Assembly (NCBI GenBank): GCA_910587765.1 | Contig: CAJUNR010000038.1 | Coordinates: forward strand, 1 to 39,965 | From: an uncultured Lachnospiraceae bacterium | GTDB lineage: Bacteria > Bacillota > Clostridia > Lachnospirales > Lachnospiraceae | Direction of reading: 5' to 3' | Length of the DNA: 39,965 nucleotides | Position numbers and translations under genes: made by a program | Notes under the pieces: model-generated | Seen by the model: the letters and a program-made list of their open reading frames with translations, nothing else | The model's database searches: none | Told to the model about the DNA's origin: nothing | In this document: piece by piece, positions 28,015 through 34,923 of the stretch | Layout of the letters: every line of letters begins with the position of its first letter | Position numbering within the stretch: position 1 is the stretch's first letter

Positions 28015-29358
28015 TTATTTTGCCACTTTGACGATCCGCTCCGTCTCCTTCTCAAGCTGCGCGTCCGTAAGAAGCGTATGTCCCTCAGGAGGCGTCAGCC
28101 CGCTCAGGCGGTAATATTTCTCGGAGTCCGCGAAGAGCCTGAGCGCCTCCATCCGCTTGGCAAGTATGGGATGGTCCGCCATCAGTTCCTTCATCCAGCC
28201 GATCTGCGAACGCCGGATGCTCTGGTTCGTATCGCTGATATAATCGTCGATCTTGATGTCGTCCACGTTCATGAAGCCTGCTTCCAGCTTCAGAAGCGTC
28301 CGGCACGCCACATTCCGGTCCCGGCAGCACAGAAGCCCCGCCCGGTCCGCCGAGATCTCCGAACGCCGGCTCCACGCCTTGAGCGGCCAGGCGACCGCCT
28401 GATAGACGGCGGGCCCGATCACCGGCAAAAGCTCCGAGACGTTGCGCGCCGTGCTGACCACCGTGTGGTAGAGGACATGGCCGAGCGCGATGTGCCCGCA
28501 CTCATGGCCGAGCACGAACTCCATCTCTTCTTTGTCCAGAATCGCCTTCATCAGGCTGCCGACCGCGATGTAGTTAAACTCGTCCGTCCCCACGGTCATG
28601 GCGTTGATCCCCTTGACCGAGGAGGAAATCACCGTATACGGCACGCCGATCTTCAGCGTCCCGGCGCAGTGCCGGAGCACCGCGGACAGCTCCGGATCGC
28701 TCTCGTCCACGCGGATCCCGGTGGAAAGCGTCAGCCCGTAACTGGCGTCCACAGACAGATCCACAATGGAGGCAAAGACCTTGTTGACCGCCGGCGTATC
28801 CAGCACGCGGATAATGCCCGCGTCCACCGGATGCGCGAAATCCAGCGCGCCGGCTCTGGAATCCTCCTTCTTCGTCGGTTTCCCGTTCTCCTTCAGAAAA
28901 TCTTCAAACGAAGGACACGGTATCTCATAATTCGTACTGCTCATCTCCACTTTCTCCTCTCCCCGGCCGGATTTCCTCAGAAATTCCGCCCAGCTTCTCC
29001 CTTCTTTTCCCCGGATGTCACGGACCCGGACTTCCTGTCCGCCTTCCACGCTCCTGCGGACGATCTGTCCGAGAACGCGGTCCGTGCAGCGCACGGGCGC
29101 CGCCCTCGTGTTCACCGCCGCCCGGATCCGAAGCCTCAGAGGCTCCTTCCGGCAGCGGATGTTGTAAAGCTGAACTCCCAGAAGTACATCCGCCAGCGCA
29201 TCCTTCGCCGTACATCTGACGCAGGTGACCCCGTCCCTGACAAAACATCCGTTCTCCAGAAACAGGTTCGCCCGCACAGGCTCTTTCCCGCTCTGTCCGA
29301 ACAGCGTGATCGGTTTACCGTCCGGCTGTTCCTCTTCCACTATCGTAATCTGCAGCAT
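28015..29358 (-). CDS. M48-type metallopeptidase with N-terminal extension
   Basis: A 447-residue zinc peptidase. The metal site is GHECGHIALGH with HEXXH at 285-289, and the third ligand lies in SEISADRAG (Glu334, with Asp338 in the usual M48 ExxxD pattern). A hydrophobic stretch after the active site (LLPVIGPAVYQAVAWPL, about 310-326) may contact the membrane. Residues 1-135 form an extra domain I do not recognise; an internal ATG at codon 139 with GAGGAG upstream could also be used. It is the first gene of the dynamin train, 108 bases before the pseudo-GTPase gene. An M48 protease in front of membrane-remodelling proteins suggests processing or quality control. Confidence 0.88.
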   Translation of the reverse strand: MLQITIVEEEQPDGKPITLFGQSGKEPVRANLFLENGCFVRDGVTCVRCTAKDALADVLLGVQLYNIRCRKEPLRLRIRAAVNTRAAPVRCTDRVLGQIVRRSVEGGQEVRVRDIRGKEGRSWAEFLRKSGRGEEKVEMSSTNYEIPCPSFEDFLKENGKPTKKEDSRAGALDFAHPVDAGIIRVLDTPAVNKVFASIVDLSVDASYGLTLSTGIRVDESDPELSAVLRHCAGTLKIGVPYTVISSSVKGINAMTVGTDEFNYIAVGSLMKAILDKEEMEFVLGHECGHIALGHVLYHTVVSTARNVSELLPVIGPAVYQAVAWPLKAWSRRSEISADRAGLLCCRDRNVACRTLLKLEAGFMNVDDIKIDDYISDTNQSIRRSQIGWMKELMADHPILAKRMEALRLFADSEKYYRLSGLTPPEGHTLLTDAQLEKETERIVKVAK

Positions 29359-29388
29359 CTTCCCTCCCTGTTTTCATCTGATGAGGGT

Positions 29389-29397
29389 ATTGTAACA
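29389..29397 (-). promoter_or_regulatory. Likely promoter of the M48-dynamin gene train
   Basis: On the minus strand an extended -10, TGTTACAAT (29389-29397). A TTGTCA at 29415-29420 is 20 bases away, too far for a standard -35, so the call rests on the extended -10. Confidence 0.4.
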
Positions 29398-29443
29398 CTG
29401 CCGCAGTCCCGTTTTGACAATTTTCAGGCTACATCTGTATCTC

Positions 29444-29590
29444 GGACGCCGGGTGCGGGCAGATCATCCTGAAAGACCCATTGAAGGGCGCCGGTCCTTA
29501 GGCGCGGTCTTTTCGCGCCTTAGTACCGCTGCGTCCCTTCATTAAGCGCGAGCGGGGTCTGGAAGGATCATCTGCCCGCACCCGGCGTCC
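29444..29590. repeat. Long-hairpin intergenic repeat, copy 4 (short-core form)
   Basis: The outer arms (29444-29464 and 29570-29590) are a perfect 21-bp inverted repeat containing CGCCGGGTGCGGGC and GCCCGCACCCGGCG. Compared with the other copies, both arms have changed together. The core matches copy 3. It lies between the 29.6-kb gene and the promoter of the M48-dynamin train. Confidence 0.92.
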
Positions 29591-29642
29591 GGGCGGCATG
29601 AGTGTGAAAAGTAACCGCTTAGACGCCCGCCGTGATCCGCTC

Positions 29643-30395
29643 TCACTCCAGACACCCGAGCGTCTTCTCTCCGAAGAAGCAGAGCATCTCATTCAGCGAG
29701 TCCAGCGTATACTCTCCGTGCCGGATGACATAGGAGATGATCGTATCCCGCCTGCTGGTCCGGCGGAACGTATAGCCCGCCGCCTCCATAAGCTGCATCG
29801 TCTCCGCATAATCCAGGCCGAGCCCGGCGGTCAGCCAGAGCACATTGTTCTTGCTCAGCGTATAATCCGGCTTTCGCAGCTTACTGAACAACTGCCTGGA
29901 AAAATGAATCCGCTCGTAATACTCCGCATCGGAGCGGTATCCCTTCCGGTCGATCTTCTCCGCCAGAAGCTGATAGAAAGAACGATGGTTCTCCTTCAGC
30001 TCGCTCCTAATCCCCTCCGTCACTTCCTGCGAAGCCTGCGCAGCCTTCCCGCGAAGCTCCTCGATCCGCCTTCCGATCCGCGAACGGCTCCCATAGCGCA
30101 GAAGCAGCGCCTCCAGCACTTCCTCCCCGCAGGCATCGAGAAGGACCCGCAGCAGCTCTTCGTCCGTCCCGGAATTCTCCTTTATGTAAACCCCCTGCGC
30201 AGCCTGCAGTCCGCAGAAATCAGAAAATTCCCGCTGCCAGGCGGCGGTGCCGCTTCTGCCGGCGATCAAAGCCTCCACCAGCCCGAGCGCTCTGCCCTGA
30301 CGGATGGCCAGGGGCGCCGTCTCTACCGGCTCCCCGGAGGGCGGAAGCTTCTTTAACAGCCTGCTTAACCGGTCAACGGTCTCAAAATCCAACAT
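29643..30395 (-). CDS. Uncharacterised protein with macro-domain-associated C-terminal helical region
   Basis: A 250-residue soluble, mostly helical protein. The C-terminal 100 residues (FYQLLAEKIDRKG ... YYERIHFSRQLFSKLR ... NNVLWLTAGLGLDYAETMQL then YTFRRTSRRDTIISYVIRHG) match a helical, HTH-like region I know from the C-termini of some Firmicute macro-domain proteins; here no macro domain is present, and residues 1-130 are a different helical region. The function is unknown. A good promoter lies about 150 bases upstream, and repeat copy 4 follows the stop. Start at 30395 follows GGAGAGA. Confidence 0.65.
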   Translation of the reverse strand: MLDFETVDRLSRLLKKLPPSGEPVETAPLAIRQGRALGLVEALIAGRSGTAAWQREFSDFCGLQAAQGVYIKENSGTDEELLRVLLDACGEEVLEALLLRYGSRSRIGRRIEELRGKAAQASQEVTEGIRSELKENHRSFYQLLAEKIDRKGYRSDAEYYERIHFSRQLFSKLRKPDYTLSKNNVLWLTAGLGLDYAETMQLMEAAGYTFRRTSRRDTIISYVIRHGEYTLDSLNEMLCFFGEKTLGCLE

Positions 30396-30541
30396 TCTTC
30401 TCTCTCCTGCCCTTCCAGAGCGCAGTCTTCACGATCTGTCCTGTCCATACAAACAACGCCCTTTTGTTCCCGCACCCGAAAACGCGGCTCTGACGCCGCC
30501 GGTTCCGCTCTTTGACCGGATGTTCCATGCACGATATTTTT

Positions 30542-30570
30542 ATTATAAAACACCCGTTCCGAAATTACAA
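30542..30570 (-). promoter_or_regulatory. Promoter of the 29.6-kb gene
   Basis: Minus-strand TTGTAA (30565-30570), 17-base spacer, perfect TATAAT (30542-30547). The leader is about 140 bases. Confidence 0.65.
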
Positions 30571-30642
30571 TGCGTTCCCGTCATTTCCGACAAATTTTTA
30601 TTGGAAAATCCGGCTGTTCTTATCAAAAATGATGCACCGCAT

Positions 30643-31200
30643 TCAGAGGGGCTGCATGTGCAGGAGAGTACGCAGCTTATTGTACCACCTCTCCGCTTCG
30701 CCTCTGGAGCGGAAATTTATCCGGTAAAGCCGGTTGTTTCTGGCCGTCTGTGCCAGAACAAATTTCCCGTCCCGCTCCAGGCGGGTGATACGTTTCAGCT
30801 TCAACGTCCACAGAGACTCGGTCGACTCATTCAGAAGATATCCCACCTCTTTCAGTCTCTCCATATCCCCCTGAAAACCGTACGCCTTATAAGGGTTTTT
30901 CACACGGCTCAGATCGGTATGAGTTAGCGCACCGGCAATCCCTTTCCAGGCCGCTCCGGCCGCCAGTCCCAGCATTTCATCTTTGTGTTCCCACGCGGTA
31001 TAAGCCGCTCCGAAGCCCTGGTAAAAACCTTTCATCATAATGCCCGGATCCGCTCTCAAGTCGAACTGATAGCCCTTGCTTGTGGAACGGATATACAGGA
31101 CTCCTTCACCGACTGTCTCCGTATTTCCGCCGCCTTCCATGGTAATTATCACCTTCTTTGAGGTTCCGAATATCACTTCACTCACTGTTTTTTCCTCCAT
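30643..31200 (-). CDS. Uncharacterised protein
   Basis: A 185-residue protein I do not recognise. Residues 1-50 are beta-rich (VIFGTSKKVIITMEGG, GVLYIRSTSKGYQFDLRA). A middle segment has small residues (MLGLAAGAAWKGIAGALTH, about 76-94) that could contact membrane. The C-terminal part (SLWTLKLKRITRLERDGKF then RLYRINFRSRGEAERWYNKL) ends in a strand-strand-helix pattern reminiscent of PH-like folds. It starts 17 bases after the 31.2-kb gene, so the two form an operon from the promoter at 32046-32074. Confidence 0.65.
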   Translation of the reverse strand: MEEKTVSEVIFGTSKKVIITMEGGGNTETVGEGVLYIRSTSKGYQFDLRADPGIMMKGFYQGFGAAYTAWEHKDEMLGLAAGAAWKGIAGALTHTDLSRVKNPYKAYGFQGDMERLKEVGYLLNESTESLWTLKLKRITRLERDGKFVLAQTARNNRLYRINFRSRGEAERWYNKLRTLLHMQPL

Positions 31201-31217
31201 CCGCCGTCCGGCGTATT

Positions 31218-32021
31218 TTATCCCTTCTCTTCAATCAGTTTCTTCAGATACCCGACGACCGTGTCGAGCAGCACCTCCTCCAGCTCCGCGGAATCGGCAA
31301 AGCCCCGGACCGCCGGAGGCTCCGAGGCCTGTCCGTCCGCTTCCACGTCGGACGATTCCCGCATAAGCGCGATGTCCTCCAACTCCAGGCAGAGCCCGTT
31401 CTCCTCCAGCTTCTGCGCCGCGACCGACAGCAGACGGGCCTTGTTCTGCTCCATCTCCGCCAGAGAGAGAAGTCCCTTCTCGATCATATCGTCCGGTATG
31501 GTATCCGCCGCCAGCCTGGCCGCCAGATCCGCCCCTTTCGCCAGAAGGCTTCCTCCTTTCGCCAGAAGACCGCCGGCGAAGGTCATTCCCGACGTCTTTC
31601 CCTTGATGAAGGTTTCCATCGCCTGCCGGAACGCCGGCTCTTTCATAAGACCAGAGTAGTTTACTTCAATGTCCCTCACCGAGAGCGTCTTGCACCCCTG
31701 CGCGTCCCGCTCCATGGAGATGTTTCCCAGGCGGACGTTCTTCCCGTAGTCGTCCTTCTCAAGAAATCCGTTCAGCGCCGAGCGGATCTCCTGACTGTAC
31801 AGATTGACGATTCCGCACAGCAGCTCTTCCTTTCCTCTCTGCGGCACCTGTCCGAGAATCCCGAGCGCCGCCGTCATCGACGCATGGCCCATTTTCCGCA
31901 GAAAACGGATCACCAGACCCGGATCCTCCATCTCCTCACATTTCTTCATCGCTGCCGGAAACAACTGCACAAAACTCTTTTCGTAATCAATTTCACGGAT
32001 GGTAATCTTTGCATAAATCAT
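31218..32021 (-). CDS. Uncharacterised helical protein
   Basis: A 267-residue protein without recognised family. It is largely helical, with a Gly/Ala/Lys-rich amphipathic segment (GMTFAGGLLAKGGSLLAKGADLAARLAADT, split here by description: about residues 145-173) that could associate with membranes, and an acidic C-terminus (about 215-267). First gene of a two-gene operon with a strong promoter. It lies in the group of unknown genes directly upstream of the M48-dynamin train on the same strand; a link to that system is possible but not shown. Confidence 0.65.
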   Translation of the reverse strand: MIYAKITIREIDYEKSFVQLFPAAMKKCEEMEDPGLVIRFLRKMGHASMTAALGILGQVPQRGKEELLCGIVNLYSQEIRSALNGFLEKDDYGKNVRLGNISMERDAQGCKTLSVRDIEVNYSGLMKEPAFRQAMETFIKGKTSGMTFAGGLLAKGGSLLAKGADLAARLAADTIPDDMIEKGLLSLAEMEQNKARLLSVAAQKLEENGLCLELEDIALMRESSDVEADGQASEPPAVRGFADSAELEEVLLDTVVGYLKKLIEEKG

Positions 32022-32045
32022 GCTTTTTCCCCCTTTCTGTTATCC

Positions 32046-32074
32046 ATTATATTGTAATTGCGTTATATTTGCAA
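32046..32074 (-). promoter_or_regulatory. Promoter of the 31.2/30.6-kb two-gene operon
   Basis: Minus-strand TTGCAA (32069-32074), 17-base spacer, perfect TATAAT (32046-32051), just after the stop of the Sel1-like gene. Confidence 0.75.
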
Positions 32075-32076
32075 CG

Positions 32077-32436
32077 CTATTTTCTTATTCGGCTCTGCAC
32101 GGCGCGGTACAGCCGTTTCTTCTGTCGATCCGTCCCCAGCCGCAGGTACTTCTCCAGCCGCCTCCTCTCACTGCAGCTTCTGGACTTCCGGTACTGCTGC
32201 CAGAACGCCTCGTAAGAGCGGTCGTCGATCACCTGCTTTCCTTTCGAGAACAGATGATGATACAGCAGATACGCAATCTCGTCTCCCAGTTCCATGGCCT
32301 TTTCCAGACACAGCTTTGCCAGCTTCCGGTCTCTTCTGTCCGTCCCCCGTTTCAGATACCGCACTCCCAGCATCCGATAGGCATCTTTCCGGCCGCACAG
32401 GGCCCTGATCCAGAGCCTCTTCTCTCTTCGTTCCAT
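32077..32436 (-). CDS. Small Sel1-like repeat protein
   Basis: A 119-residue, very basic protein. Residues about 16-60 (DAYRMLGVRYLKRGTDRRD then KLAKLCLEKAMELGDEIAYL) resemble Sel1/TPR-like helical repeats, in which GD-A-Y-LG and KA-ELGD are the typical positions. The remainder is Arg/Lys-rich helix. Such repeats mediate protein contacts. Start at 32436 follows GGAGG by seven bases. A promoter for the following operon begins right after its stop. Confidence 0.65.
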   Translation of the reverse strand: MERREKRLWIRALCGRKDAYRMLGVRYLKRGTDRRDRKLAKLCLEKAMELGDEIAYLLYHHLFSKGKQVIDDRSYEAFWQQYRKSRSCSERRRLEKYLRLGTDRQKKRLYRAVQSRIRK

Positions 32437-32493
32437 CTCTCATCCTCCGCCTCCCTTGCCTGTTTTCATTTCCGTATCCATCTTACTACAGAA

Positions 32494-32586
32494 AACGGCC
32501 GCGGTCGTCGCATGAAAAGTGACAAATGCGGAATGCGCCCTTCTTTTCTCCTTCCGCACGATTTTCAAAAGACAGCCGCGGCCGTT
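32494..32586. repeat. Nested inverted repeat upstream of the Sel1-like gene
   Basis: AACGGCCGCGG (32494-32504) pairs perfectly with CCGCGGCCGTT (32576-32586); inside, TGCGGAA (32527-32533) pairs with TTCCGCA (32552-32558). With the repeat at 32632-32709 and the terminator at 32714-32765 it fills the 379-base gap that holds no gene. Confidence 0.65.
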
Positions 32587-32631
32587 GCGCCGAAGTCGAC
32601 GGCTTTCATCCTGACGCCCGCGATACAAATC

Positions 32632-32709
32632 GAGCAGGGGAGTTTTTCCCTGCTCGCGCACCGGGCGTCTGTCGGCTCGCCGACAGCTTTCATCCTGACG
32701 ACCGCGTGC
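32632..32709. repeat. Two-hairpin intergenic repeat, copy 2
   Basis: GAGCAGGG/CCCTGCTC hairpin (32632-32655), then GCGCACCGGGCGTC, an inner CTGTCGGC/GCCGACAG hairpin, and a closing GACGACCGCGTGC. Matches 8719-8800; the hairpin arms differ between the copies but remain paired. Confidence 0.8.
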
Positions 32710-32713
32710 ATAA

Positions 32714-32765
32714 AGAGAAAACGGCCGTTCCCGTTCAGATAAAGACCGGAACAGCCGTTTCTCTT
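32714..32765 (-). terminator. Terminator of the rpn array
   Basis: AGAGAAAACGGC (32714-32725) pairs with GCCGTTTCTCTT (32754-32765), allowing one bulge, with an inner GTTCC/GGAAC. It lies 50 bases after the stop of rpn copy 1. Confidence 0.6.
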
Positions 32766-32815
32766 CCTGTTTTTTCGTAAAAATCCACCGCAGATGTTTC
32801 CCCTCTCTGCACCGA

Positions 32816-33010
32816 TTACACGGTTTGAGGTTCCGCAAGCGCTTTTACCTCTGAAATACTGAGACCTGAATACTCTGCAATTTCCTCCAGAGTAAGCTTT
32901 CCTCTTTTGAGCATCCTCAGTGCTGTCGCTCTATTAGCCTCGTTTTTTCCCTGACTTTTTCCCTGATTTAAAATGGTTCTTGCCTCCGTCTCAAGCAACG
33001 CTCCGCCCAT
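32816..33010 (-). CDS. Possible internal RpnS-like small protein in rpn copy 1
   Basis: An in-frame ATG inside the nuclease gene (codon MGGALLE) is preceded by AAAGGAG at an 11-base spacing. It would give a 64-residue protein made of the variable linker and the C-terminal HTH-like end (LTLEEIAEYSGLSISEVKAL). In E. coli, Rpn genes encode such an internal C-terminal inhibitor. The spacing is longer than ideal; translation here is inference. Confidence 0.35.
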   Translation of the reverse strand: MGGALLETEARTILNQGKSQGKNEANRATALRMLKRGKLTLEEIAEYSGLSISEVKALAEPQTV

Positions 33011-33745
33011 GATCTCGCCTACTCCTTTCTGTACGTTTTCATATTTTTTCGTGATCTCTCTCAGCACATCGCCGGAAATCTCGATGATCGTCCGCCGGTC
33101 GAATGCTCCTATGACTTCCTGACGCTCCAGTTCATCCAGACCCGACACAATCTCCTGATACTCCTGTTTCAGCTTTTCCAGCTCCCGCTCATTCCTATTA
33201 TACTTCGCAAAACTCTTCTCATGTGAAAAAATATAAAACGGAATCAGAAACAGCAGCCGTTTGTCAAACAGGTCCGCGAGCGTATACGTCTGCACCTTCA
33301 TGACCGGCACGTCATACGACACCGTCCCTCCCGGCGTCACGATCACGTATTTCATCTGATCCGGCGTCTTTTCATACGCCCGAAGATACAGCACCGCCGT
33401 GTGGGGAAAGGTCACGGTCAGCGTTTCCTCTGTAACTTCCCCCTCATCCAGGGCAATCTGGGCGTCGTACTCAAACAGCCGGATCGCCATCCGCCCGTCC
33501 GGCAGGCTGCTCTCGCATTCCAGATGATATTTTTTTACCGTCTTTCCGATGATTCTGAAATTGGTGTCCGTAATCCGCTCCCGGCCGGCCGCGTCCTGCT
33601 GATTCAGAAAATGCTCATTGGGGAAAAACTCCACCTCTTCCTCCCCGGTATACCGCTCGCCGAATATTTCGTTTATCACCGGAAGGATCAGCTTTCTGCA
33701 GTCATTCAGAATGGTCCGGAACGCCCCGTCATAGATGTTTCCCAT
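32816..33745 (-). CDS. Rpn family PD-(D/E)XK nuclease, copy 1
   Basis: A 309-residue protein of the recombination-promoting nuclease/putative transposase family. The nuclease core shows ITDTNFRIIGKTVKKYHLECESS followed by MAIRLFEYDAQIAL: Asp in TDTNF and the Glu-Cys-Glu of HLECES occupy the D...ExK/Q positions, with the usual Gln replaced by Glu. After a coiled linker comes a short HTH-like C-terminus (LTLEEIAEYSGLSISEVKAL). Rpn proteins are DNases with roles in recombination and phage defence. Copy 1 and copy 2 are identical except for about residues 247-270, where this one reads EARTILNQGKSQGKNEANRA. No promoter is seen in the 127 bases before it, so it may depend on read-through from copy 2. 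Confidence 0.88.
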   Translation of the reverse strand: MGNIYDGAFRTILNDCRKLILPVINEIFGERYTGEEEVEFFPNEHFLNQQDAAGRERITDTNFRIIGKTVKKYHLECESSLPDGRMAIRLFEYDAQIALDEGEVTEETLTVTFPHTAVLYLRAYEKTPDQMKYVIVTPGGTVSYDVPVMKVQTYTLADLFDKRLLFLIPFYIFSHEKSFAKYNRNERELEKLKQEYQEIVSGLDELERQEVIGAFDRRTIIEISGDVLREITKKYENVQKGVGEIMGGALLETEARTILNQGKSQGKNEANRATALRMLKRGKLTLEEIAEYSGLSISEVKALAEPQTV

Positions 33746-33872
33746 ATCCTGTACCCCGTCTGTTTTCGTATTCCTCCATATGCAGGATGCCGCTCCCCTG
33801 CGGACAACGCAGCTTCACTTTCGGCTCCGGCCGGTCAAAACCCACCGCAGATGTTTCCCCTCTCTGCACCGA

Positions 33873-34043
33873 TTACACGGTTTGAGGTTCCGCAAGCGCT
33901 TTTACCTCTGAAATACTGAGACCTGAATACTCTGCAATTTCCTCCAGAGTAAGCTTTCCTCTTTTGAGCATCCTCAGTGCCGTTTCCTTTCGTGTTTCAT
34001 CTCTTAATCTTCGTGAACTTGTCTCAAGCAACGCTCCGCCCAT
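33873..34043 (-). CDS. Possible internal RpnS-like small protein in rpn copy 2
   Basis: The same internal ATG and AAAGGAG as in copy 1, giving 56 residues with the alternative linker SSRRLRDETRKE. If made, the two internal proteins would differ exactly in the variable block. Inference from the E. coli RpnL/RpnS precedent. Confidence 0.35.
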   Translation of the reverse strand: MGGALLETSSRRLRDETRKETALRMLKRGKLTLEEIAEYSGLSISEVKALAEPQTV

Positions 34044-34778
34044 GATCTCGCCTACTCCTTTCTGTACGTTTTCATATTTTTTCGTGATCTCTCTCAGCAC
34101 ATCGCCGGAAATCTCGATGATCGTCCGCCGGTCGAATGCTCCTATGACTTCCTGACGCTCCAGTTCATCCAGACCCGACACAATCTCCTGATACTCCTGT
34201 TTCAGCTTTTCCAGCTCCCGCTCATTCCTATTATACTTCGCAAAACTCTTCTCATGTGAAAAAATATAAAACGGAATCAGAAACAGCAGCCGTTTGTCAA
34301 ACAGGTCCGCGAGCGTATACGTCTGCACCTTCATGACCGGCACGTCATACGACACCGTCCCTCCCGGCGTCACGATCACGTATTTCATCTGATCCGGCGT
34401 CTTTTCATACGCCCGAAGATACAGCACCGCCGTGTGGGGAAAGGTCACGGTCAGCGTTTCCTCTGTAACTTCCCCCTCATCCAGGGCAATCTGGGCGTCG
34501 TACTCAAACAGCCGGATCGCCATCCGCCCGTCCGGCAGGCTGCTCTCGCATTCCAGATGATATTTTTTTACCGTCTTTCCGATGATTCTGAAATTGGTGT
34601 CCGTAATCCGCTCCCGGCCGGCCGCGTCCTGCTGATTCAGAAAATGCTCATTGGGGAAAAACTCCACCTCTTCCTCCCCGGTATACCGCTCGCCGAATAT
34701 TTCGTTTATCACCGGAAGGATCAGCTTTCTGCAGTCATTCAGAATGGTCCGGAACGCCCCGTCATAGATGTTTCCCAT
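33873..34778 (-). CDS. Rpn family PD-(D/E)XK nuclease, copy 2
   Basis: A 301-residue copy of the neighbouring nuclease, with the same nuclease core (TDTNF, HLECES, LFEYDAQIAL) and the same C-terminal HTH-like end, but linker residues SSRRLRDETRKE in place of the longer block of copy 1. It is the upstream copy and has a clear promoter (TTGCAT-17-TATGAT) at 34808-34836. The near identity with copy 1 points to recent duplication or gene conversion. Role as in copy 1: DNase, likely involved in recombination or defence. Confidence 0.88.
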   Translation of the reverse strand: MGNIYDGAFRTILNDCRKLILPVINEIFGERYTGEEEVEFFPNEHFLNQQDAAGRERITDTNFRIIGKTVKKYHLECESSLPDGRMAIRLFEYDAQIALDEGEVTEETLTVTFPHTAVLYLRAYEKTPDQMKYVIVTPGGTVSYDVPVMKVQTYTLADLFDKRLLFLIPFYIFSHEKSFAKYNRNERELEKLKQEYQEIVSGLDELERQEVIGAFDRRTIIEISGDVLREITKKYENVQKGVGEIMGGALLETSSRRLRDETRKETALRMLKRGKLTLEEIAEYSGLSISEVKALAEPQTV

Positions 34779-34807
34779 ATCCTGTACCCCGTCTGTTTTC
34801 TGTTTTT

Positions 34808-34836
34808 ATCATACCATTTTTCTCTGCCAGATGCAA
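34808..34836 (-). promoter_or_regulatory. Promoter of the rpn array
   Basis: Minus-strand TTGCAT (34831-34836), 17-base spacer, TATGAT (34808-34813). It lies just outside the duplicated unit, so only copy 2 has it. Confidence 0.65.
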
Positions 34837-34862
34837 GCTGACGCTCATAACTGACAGAAGCA

Positions 34863-34891
34863 TTGACATTTTGTTTTATATATAATACAAT
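34863..34891 (+). promoter_or_regulatory. Promoter of the coiled-coil gene
   Basis: TTGACA (34863-34868), 17-base spacer, TACAAT (34886-34891), 33 bases before the ATG. Divergent from the rpn promoter 27 bases away. Confidence 0.8.
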
Positions 34892-34923
34892 TAGTATATA
34901 TCAAAAGAAGGAAGGGACAAAAG

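Larger units (their letters stand above)
32785..34800. repeat. Tandem duplication carrying two rpn genes
   Basis: Units 32785-33767 and 33842-34800 are direct repeats that look identical by eye over almost their whole length, including flanks on both sides of the gene. They differ in one short block (32924-32988 versus 33981-34020), where copy 1 is 24 bases longer. The 74 bases between the units are unique. Confidence 0.92.
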
